Shown here in pieces: positions 6,562 to 11,314 of a DNA stretch of 11,314 nucleotides. This stretch comes from Croceibacterium_A sp039927815 (lineage in GTDB: Bacteria; Pseudomonadota; Alphaproteobacteria; Sphingomonadales; Sphingomonadaceae). A program made the position numbers and the translations under genes. The stretch's first letter is position 1, and every line of letters starts with the position of its first letter. The DNA is taken from contig JBDSUJ010000148.1 of the NCBI GenBank assembly GCA_039927815.1, positions 1-11,314 on the forward strand, given 5' to 3'. Below the pieces are notes generated by a model. That model was not told the DNA's origin. It did no database searches and was given only the letters and a program-made list of their open reading frames with translations.

Positions 6562-8772
6562 CTAGAAGTTCGAAAGAATCGTCAGGCTGTGGCTGTCGAG
6601 CGGTTTGCCCTGCTTTTGAAGCATCCCTTCGTGGTCGTGGAGCTTGCCCTGGGTATCGATCAGGAACGCGTGGATCGCCTTGACCTGGTCTGGCTTCAGC
6701 ACGTCGTCCCAGCGCGGCATGCCATTCGCCACCAGCAGGCCTTCAAGCACGATCTTGTCGAACACATCGTGCGTGCCGGGCTGCAGCCGGCGCAAGTCCG
6801 GCAGCGGCGCGCGCGGCTGGTTTGAATGGCAGATGGAGCAGTTCTCGATGAACAGCGCGCCGCCCATGGCAATTGACTGCGGCGTCATCCCCGGCAGCTG
6901 GGCGGGAGGTGCGGGCGCCGGTTGGAGCGTCGGCAGATCGGGCGGCACCGGCACCGCGCCGCCGCCGATCCTGAATACCAGCAGCCGGTTGGCGTTGCCC
7001 TTGGCATAAGCGGCCGCATAGGGCGGTACGAAGCCCCAGCCGCCCCCGCCCCAGCCGGCCTGGATGGCGACATACTGCACGCCGCCCACCCGATAAGTCA
7101 TCGGCGCGGCCAGCATCGAGGTTCCCGTGTCGATCGTCTTGAGGATCTTACCGCTGTCGGCGTCGCGCACCACCAGCTTGCCCGACAAGGTGCCATGGAT
7201 CACCAGGCCGGACGCGGTCGCCAGCACCCCGCTGCGGTCCTGCCACCCGTCATACGGCGCCGCCCACTTGGTCTTGCCAGTCAGCGGGTCGATCGCGCGC
7301 AGCTCGCTCGAATAAGGCTTGTCGGTCACCCATTGCCATTGCGGCAGCGCCCTGACGGCTTGCTGCAAGGGCGGCGGCAAAGTCGGCAGCGCGGCCTGCA
7401 AGTCGGCAGTGAACAGCAGCGCGGCGGAGGCGTTCATGGTCCTGGGCTTGTGCACAGGATGTTCCGCATCCGGGGGAACGAACATCAGGTTGCCCATGTC
7501 GACCACGCTGGCGAAATAGGTACCGCGCTGCGGATCGAACGCAGCCGGGTACCAATTGCGCGCACCCGAGCTGGCGGGGAACACCAGCTTGGGCCCCTTG
7601 GCGTAGTCCGAAAATTCGGGCGTCAGCTTGGGCTTGCCGGTGGCGAGGTCCCAACCGCTCGCCCAGCTGGTGCGGACCAAGGCATTGGCCGCCAGCGGCT
7701 TGCCGGTCTCCCGGTCGATGACGAAGAAGAACCCGTTCTTCGGCGTGTGCAGGATCACTGGGCGCTGCGCCCCGCCGACCTTGAGCTGGGTCAGCACCAT
7801 GGGCTGCGTGGCGGTCAGGTCCCAGCTGTCGGTCGGGGTTTCCTGAAAATGCCATTTCATTGCCCCCGACTTGGCATCGACCGCCACGACCGAATCGAGA
7901 TAGAGGTTGTCCCCGCCGCTCGGGCTGCGGGTGTGCAGCGGGTAAGGCCCGCCGTTACCCGTTCCGATCAGTACCTGGTCGAACTGAGGGTCGTAGACGA
8001 TCGCGTCCCACACCGTTCCGCCACCGCCGATGTCCCACCGGCTGGCCGGGTCCCAGGTCTTCAGCGCGGCCTCCAGGGCGGGCGATTCCTGCGGCCCGGT
8101 CTTGGGATCGTGCGGGATGGTCCAGAACCGCCACGCCTGGCCGCCGTCGGTCACACGATAAGCGGTGACATAGCCGCGGGTGTCCATCTCCGCCCCGGCA
8201 TTGCCGATAATCACCAAGCCGCCGGCGATCTCGGGCGCGCCGGTACTGGTGTAGCCGCGCTTGCGGTCGACGATGGTGTCGGCCTTCCACAGCACCGCGC
8301 CGCTCTTGGCGTCGAGCGCATAGAGGAAGCCGTCGAGCGAGCCGACGAACACTTTGCCGCCCGAAACCTGCACCCCGCGATTGGCCTGGTCGCAGCAGGT
8401 GAAGCGATTGACCTGCATGTCGACACTGGGCTCGAACTTCCATAGTTCGCGGCCTGTGGCGGCATCGAGCGCATAGACCCGGCCGAGATTGCCGCTGGTG
8501 TACATCACCCCGTCGATCACCACCGGGGTCGCCTCCTGAACCCGCGCGGTGCCCAGATCGTATGACCACGCGAAGCCGAGCTGGCCGGCGTTTTCCTTGG
8601 TCATGTCGGTCAGACGGCTGAAATGACTGCCGGCATAATCGCCGCCGGGATTGTCCCAGTTGTCGCCCGCGCCATACGCGGTTTGTGCGGCCGTGGGGGC
8701 GACAGCGTCGGTCTTGACGACCTTGCAGCCGGTGAGAGCCAGCAGCGCCACTGCCAGCAAATGCGCCCTCAT
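6562..8772 (-). CDS. PQQ-dependent quinohaemoprotein alcohol dehydrogenase, predicted lipoprotein
   Basis: A 736-residue enzyme oxidising an alcohol outside the cytosol and passing electrons from PQQ to its own haem. An eight-bladed propeller spans about 35-600, with repeated motifs such as YALDAATGRELWKF. The vicinal cysteines Cys126-Cys127 (FTCCDQ), which form the ring disulphide over PQQ, are present. DSWDLT holds the likely catalytic Asp318; Thr320 two residues later, instead of Asp, points to the calcium rather than lanthanide type. After a Pro-rich linker (about 605-628), a cytochrome c domain carries CSICH (Cys645, Cys648, His649) and probable haem ligand Met685 (NGMPRW). The ATG at 8772 was chosen because it gives a lipoprotein signal, LTGC, with Cys16 and Lys17. 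Family members are usually soluble, so the lipid anchor is unusual. The start overlaps the previous stop as ATGA with a poor ribosome site, implying translational coupling. Substrate unknown. Confidence 0.95.
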   Translation of the reverse strand: MRAHLLAVALLALTGCKVVKTDAVAPTAAQTAYGAGDNWDNPGGDYAGSHFSRLTDMTKENAGQLGFAWSYDLGTARVQEATPVVIDGVMYTSGNLGRVYALDAATGRELWKFEPSVDMQVNRFTCCDQANRGVQVSGGKVFVGSLDGFLYALDAKSGAVLWKADTIVDRKRGYTSTGAPEIAGGLVIIGNAGAEMDTRGYVTAYRVTDGGQAWRFWTIPHDPKTGPQESPALEAALKTWDPASRWDIGGGGTVWDAIVYDPQFDQVLIGTGNGGPYPLHTRSPSGGDNLYLDSVVAVDAKSGAMKWHFQETPTDSWDLTATQPMVLTQLKVGGAQRPVILHTPKNGFFFVIDRETGKPLAANALVRTSWASGWDLATGKPKLTPEFSDYAKGPKLVFPASSGARNWYPAAFDPQRGTYFASVVDMGNLMFVPPDAEHPVHKPRTMNASAALLFTADLQAALPTLPPPLQQAVRALPQWQWVTDKPYSSELRAIDPLTGKTKWAAPYDGWQDRSGVLATASGLVIHGTLSGKLVVRDADSGKILKTIDTGTSMLAAPMTYRVGGVQYVAIQAGWGGGGWGFVPPYAAAYAKGNANRLLVFRIGGGAVPVPPDLPTLQPAPAPPAQLPGMTPQSIAMGGALFIENCSICHSNQPRAPLPDLRRLQPGTHDVFDKIVLEGLLVANGMPRWDDVLKPDQVKAIHAFLIDTQGKLHDHEGMLQKQGKPLDSHSLTILSNF

Positions 8773-9683
8773 ACCGGCCACGCGGCGCGGTTCTGCTCGA
8801 ACACGCTGCGCAAGCTGCGCGGTGGATTGCCGGTGACCTGCTCGACGTGGTCGGTAACCCGGTCGAAGAAGCCTTCGCGAATCGATTGGCCGAACGTGAC
8901 CATGTCCTCGCTCGACCAGGGGATCGGCCCATCGGGCACCACGTCGCTGGCGTGACGCGCAACACCCAGCGAATCGAAATAGGCGTACATTTCCGCGTCG
9001 GTCACGTCCCGGACCTCGATCGGCTTGCCGGCCATCGCGCTGACCATCGCCAGGGCTTCGGGGATGGTGAGCGCCTCGGGCCCGGTCAGGGTGTAGGCTT
9101 GGTTGCGATGCCCTTCCTGCGTCAGGACCCCGACCGCGGTTGCGACGCAATCGTCGCGGCTGACGAAACCTACGCGCCCCTGGCCGCAGTTGTCGGGCTT
9201 GACCCCCATCTGCAGCGCCGGAATTGCCATCGCCAGCGCGATTGCCTCGGCATACTGGCTGTCGCGCAGGAAGGTGTAGGCCACGCCCGATCGTTCGATG
9301 ATCTGTTCGGTCGCGCGGTGGTCATCCTTGACGATCGCGGGATTATCCGGCCGGTCGGCCGCGATGACCGAGGTATAGACGATGTGATCCACACCCTGGC
9401 CGGTTGCGGCGAGGATGGCGTTTTCGTGCTGGCCGACGCGGGTGCCGACGCGAGCGGTCGAAATCAGCAGCATGCGCTCGCCGCCCTGCATCGCGCTCGG
9501 CAAGGTGGCAGGATCGTCGAAGTCGGCCCGCCGCACATCGCAGCCACGCTCGGCGAACGCGGCGAGCTTGTCCGGCGTTCGCGACAGCAGGATCAGGTCT
9601 TCGGGCGCGCAAGACTTGAGCAGGCCCTCCGCCGCGGCCCCGCCGAACGCACCCGACGCGCCGGTGACGATAATCTTGCCCAT
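8769..9683 (-). CDS. NmrA/QOR2-like NAD(P)H:quinone oxidoreductase (atypical SDR)
   Basis: A 304-residue atypical short-chain dehydrogenase with an N-terminal cofactor loop GASGAFGG (8-15) and SR at 34-35, which favours NADPH. The run MLLISTARVGTRVGQHENAI and the following YTS (103-105) and YTFLRDSQYAE match the layout of YtfG (QOR2), an NAD(P)H:quinone reductase, as I recall it. It lacks the YxxxK pair of classical SDRs, as expected. There is no signal peptide. The ATG at 9683 has AGGAGAGG nearby and a candidate promoter with a palindrome upstream; its stop overlaps the quinohaemoprotein start as ATGA. In this operon it could reduce quinones or quinone methides arising from phenol oxidation. 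Some NmrA-like enzymes instead act on lignans or serve as redox sensors, so the role is open. Confidence 0.88.
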   Translation of the reverse strand: MGKIIVTGASGAFGGAAAEGLLKSCAPEDLILLSRTPDKLAAFAERGCDVRRADFDDPATLPSAMQGGERMLLISTARVGTRVGQHENAILAATGQGVDHIVYTSVIAADRPDNPAIVKDDHRATEQIIERSGVAYTFLRDSQYAEAIALAMAIPALQMGVKPDNCGQGRVGFVSRDDCVATAVGVLTQEGHRNQAYTLTGPEALTIPEALAMVSAMAGKPIEVRDVTDAEMYAYFDSLGVARHASDVVPDGPIPWSSEDMVTFGQSIREGFFDRVTDHVEQVTGNPPRSLRSVFEQNRAAWPV

Positions 9684-9716
9684 GGCCCTCTCCTGCGAGC
9701 ACTCGCCCGTCGCGCG

Positions 9717-9744
9717 ATAATAACGATCGTTATAGTTTGGGCAA
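9717..9744 (-). promoter_or_regulatory. Candidate internal promoter with 14-base palindromic operator
   Basis: On the minus strand TTGCCC (9744-9739) and TATTAT (9722-9717) are separated by 16 bases. A perfect 14-base palindrome ATAACGATCGTTAT (9720-9733) covers most of the spacer and overlaps the -10, the usual site for a repressor such as a TetR-type dimer. It lies 34 bases upstream of the QOR2-like start and overlaps the end of the preceding small gene. The palindrome is certain; promoter and operator function are inferred. Confidence 0.5.
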
Positions 9745-10128
9745 CCGTCGGCCCGGTGCCAAGGCCCACGCGAGAACGGCGCCCCGGTCGCCGCTGTCCG
9801 CGATCAGGTTCCGAAGCCCGCCGCGCGGCGGGCGCGACAGCACGTATCCATGCTCACGGCCCACGTCCGCGATCAAATGGGCGTCGGCGGGGCGTGTGAT
9901 CCCGACAACCAGTGCCGGCCGGCGGGCGAACAACGCTTGGGCAAAACGAATTCGGTCGCCTTCGATCGCCAGGCACCCCGCCGCTTGGCGGGCTAGGCGG
10001 CGACCCGCCTCGAGTTCCGGATCGTGGACCAACACGGTGCCGATTTTTGATTGCAAATCCGGCAGGCTCGATAGGGCCGGGAAGGCCAGCGCGCCCATCA
10101 GCGCTTGCCGGCGCGTCGTCGCAATCAC
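9730..10128 (-). CDS. Small putative Tat-exported protein of unknown function
   Basis: A 132-residue protein starting with GTG at 10128, whose GTGA overlaps the stop of the cytochrome c gene. An in-frame ATG ten codons later is the alternative but would lose the export motif. The N-terminus TTRRQALMGALAFPALS has the twin-arginine pattern followed by a short hydrophobic stretch, suggesting Tat export, which normally carries folded proteins. The mature part is about 110 residues with an alpha/beta look: IGTVLVHDPEL, PALVVGITRPADAHLIADVG and AVLAWALAPG resemble strand-turn-helix units. It has no Cys-His haem motif; the only cysteine is in AAGCLAIEG. I do not recognise the family. Its place between the cytochrome subunit and the oxidoreductases suggests an accessory or assembly role for the flavocytochrome, but this is a guess. 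Confidence 0.78.
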   Translation of the reverse strand: MIATTRRQALMGALAFPALSSLPDLQSKIGTVLVHDPELEAGRRLARQAAGCLAIEGDRIRFAQALFARRPALVVGITRPADAHLIADVGREHGYVLSRPPRGGLRNLIADSGDRGAVLAWALAPGRRLPKL

Positions 10129-10490
10129 GGCCTGGCCTCGTGCGGCCCGGCCGCGAGGTAGCCGGCAATGGCCTTCATGTCCGCATCGCCAACTTCCCCG
10201 CGCGGGATCGCCGGCATGTTGCCGATCCCGCGCCGCGCCGCCGAGATGATATAAGCTGCGCCCAGCCCCTTGCGTTGTTCGAGCAACGCGGGCTGGATGC
10301 GCCGGGCGAGCAAGCCCGTTCCCATGCCGTTTGCCCCGTGACACATTGCGCAATGCTCAAGATAGTGCGCTTCGCCGCCGGTGGCGCTCGGGCGGCTCGC
10401 GCGTGTCTCCGGCTTGGGCGCCGGCGGCGGGCCCTGGGCCAGGGCCGCCGCGCCCGCCAGCAACAGGGCCGCCGAGATCAACCGCTTCAT
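10125..10490 (-). CDS. Periplasmic cytochrome c, probable electron-accepting subunit of the flavoprotein
   Basis: A 121-residue class I cytochrome c. A Sec signal peptide covers about residues 1-19 (hydrophobic run ending AALA). The haem site is CAMCH (Cys47, Cys50, His51) and the probable sixth ligand is Met92 in GNMPAIPRG. A proline-rich stretch follows the signal, and the haem domain has only about 80 residues, the size of the small subunit of 4-cresol dehydrogenase (PchC) and of the eugenol hydroxylase cytochrome. The ATG overlaps the stop of the flavoprotein gene as ATGA, with GGGAGGAAAG just upstream, so the two are made together. It would take electrons one at a time from the reduced FAD and hand them to azurin or another carrier. 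Because the flavoprotein fragment resembles oxidases that need no cytochrome, this pairing is notable. Confidence 0.92.
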   Translation of the reverse strand: MKRLISAALLLAGAAALAQGPPPAPKPETRASRPSATGGEAHYLEHCAMCHGANGMGTGLLARRIQPALLEQRKGLGAAYIISAARRGIGNMPAIPRGEVGDADMKAIAGYLAAGPHEARP

Positions 10491-11314
10491 GGCTTTCCTC
10501 CCACCCTGCGCCCTTGCCCCTTGGGCCAGATGCCGCTTTTCCCGGGGGCCAGGATGCCGTTGGGATCGAGCGCGTCCTTGACCCGTTCGTTGAGCTTGCG
10601 CAGCGCGCCGCCGTTCCAGTCGTAGCTGTCGGCCACCAGGTCCATATAATCGAGGTGCGTTCGGTATTCGCCGTAGCCCTGCTTTTTGGCGTCCGCGACG
10701 AGTGTGCGGAAGAATGGATCGATCCGGCCCATCATCGCCGGGTCGTCCTTGTTGAAGATCATGGCGTTGACGTTGACCAGGTGCCGCTCACCGAACGCGA
10801 AGCTGCCTTGGTAATCCATCCCGTATTCCTTGTAGCGCGCGTAGGTGCGCTGGAATTGTGCCAGCGCGGCGGTACCGTTCTGCGGAATGATCGGGCTGAA
10901 TCCGATGTGCCCGCCGCGTCCGCCGTACCAGTTGGCGCTCTGCATTGGGAATGTGATCGGGGTACCGGTCCAGCCCGAATATTCCATCGGCTGGCCTTTG
11001 ACCCACGTGGTCGGCTTGAGCGACAGCGGGCCGATCGCTTTCATCGCCTTCTCTAGAATGGCGTAGCCGGCCTTGTTGACCGCCTCGCGCCCGTACAGCC
11101 GCAGCGAAACGCCCCACCAGCCGAGCCCGAAGCGCTTCCTGATCGCGTCGATTACGCTGTCATCGAGCGCGCCCGGTTTGTCGGTCCATTCTCCGCGCCG
11201 TGTCGCCACGGCGGCGGCGCGCATCCAGTTGCCGATGCTCGGGCTTTGCTGGAGCACGCGCTCACGCCGCAGCGGCCCGATCACATCGACCAGGGGTTTC
11301 AAATCCTCAGGTCG
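10487..11314 (-). CDS. FAD-dependent 4-substituted-phenol oxidoreductase (VAO/PCMH family), C-terminal half, cut by window edge
   Basis: Reading stays open to the right edge (a TTG at 11302 is internal), so the FAD-binding domain and start are missing; 275 residues are seen of a usual 520-560. The end, DPNGILAPGKSGIWP, is the hallmark of the vanillyl-alcohol oxidase / 4-cresol dehydrogenase family. GGHIGFSPI places a His (codon 10909-10907) where vanillyl-alcohol oxidase has the covalent FAD ligand His422. GEYRTHL (Tyr and Arg at 10666-10661) matches the phenolate-binding Tyr503-Arg504. The distance from the His to the Tyr is 81 residues, as I count in vanillyl-alcohol oxidase from memory. 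The residue matching the FAD-linking Tyr384 of 4-cresol dehydrogenase is Ala (SANW). The enzyme should oxidise a 4-alkyl- or 4-allylphenol through a quinone methide. A cytochrome c gene follows with ATGA overlap. Eugenol, pinoresinol, 4-alkylphenol and vanillyl alcohol are all possible substrates. Confidence 0.93.
   Translation of the reverse strand, partial: RPEDLKPLVDVIGPLRRERVLQQSPSIGNWMRAAAVATRRGEWTDKPGALDDSVIDAIRKRFGLGWWGVSLRLYGREAVNKAGYAILEKAMKAIGPLSLKPTTWVKGQPMEYSGWTGTPITFPMQSANWYGGRGGHIGFSPIIPQNGTAALAQFQRTYARYKEYGMDYQGSFAFGERHLVNVNAMIFNKDDPAMMGRIDPFFRTLVADAKKQGYGEYRTHLDYMDLVADSYDWNGGALRKLNERVKDALDPNGILAPGKSGIWPKGQGRRVGGKP

Noticed and set aside
6922..8445. Plus-strand open frame of 507 codons opposite the PQQ dehydrogenase
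   Set aside because: It has shadow-type composition, no domain motif and no ribosome site, and lies fully within a confidently assigned gene.
6562..8772. Lanthanide-dependent PQQ dehydrogenase
   Set aside because: The residue two after the catalytic Asp is Thr320, not the Asp that marks lanthanide enzymes.
8847..9899. Plus-strand open frame of 350 codons opposite the QOR2-like gene
   Set aside because: It crosses the promoter and palindrome region and ends inside another real gene; composition is Arg-rich and without motifs.

Overview
The window is about 11.3 kb of high-GC DNA and looks like a catabolic region of an alphaproteobacterium, most likely a sphingomonad. This assignment is an inference from GC content, the pairing of a TonB-dependent receptor with aromatic oxidoreductases, and a TTGACG-type promoter element. 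No tRNA, rRNA, CRISPR array, transposase or transcription regulator was found. No gene-free stretch exceeds 300 bases.

Left arm (1-3750, all minus strand): a TonB-dependent outer-membrane receptor (1750-3750) is followed by an NAD(P)-type aldehyde dehydrogenase (223-1686) and the first 75 codons of a zinc-dependent alcohol dehydrogenase (1-226, running off the left edge). The last two genes overlap by ATGA. This reads as an uptake plus cytosolic alcohol-to-aldehyde-to-acid module. Divergent from the receptor is a small SnoaL/NTF2-like protein (3849-4295, plus strand), so the 98 bases at 3751-3848 hold signals for both.

Middle (4296-5079): a 72-residue protein of unknown function (4418-4636, plus) converges on a CspA-family cold-shock protein (4724-4930, minus). 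A strong two-way terminator hairpin lies between them. The csp gene has a structured leader and a candidate promoter.

Right arm (5080-11314, all minus strand) is the most interesting part. It is a tightly packed set, in transcription order: the C-terminal half of a vanillyl-alcohol-oxidase/4-cresol-dehydrogenase family flavoprotein (entering from the right edge), an exported small cytochrome c, a small putative Tat-exported protein of unknown function, a QOR2/YtfG-like NAD(P)H:quinone oxidoreductase, a PQQ- and haem-containing alcohol dehydrogenase with a lipoprotein signal, and a cytosolic aldehyde dehydrogenase. Three junctions are 4-base start/stop overlaps (ATGA, GTGA, ATGA). One 46-base gap carries a 14-base perfect palindrome inside a candidate promoter.

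Working model (inference): a 4-substituted phenol such as a eugenol-like, lignan-like or 4-alkylphenol compound is oxidised at the benzylic or allylic position by the flavoprotein, with electrons passed to the cytochrome. The resulting alcohol is oxidised in the periplasm by the quinohaemoprotein, and the aldehyde is oxidised to the acid by the ALDH. The QOR2-like enzyme may deal with quinone or quinone-methide by-products. The left arm may supply outer-membrane uptake and a second, cytosolic, oxidation route. The true substrate cannot be read from the sequence.
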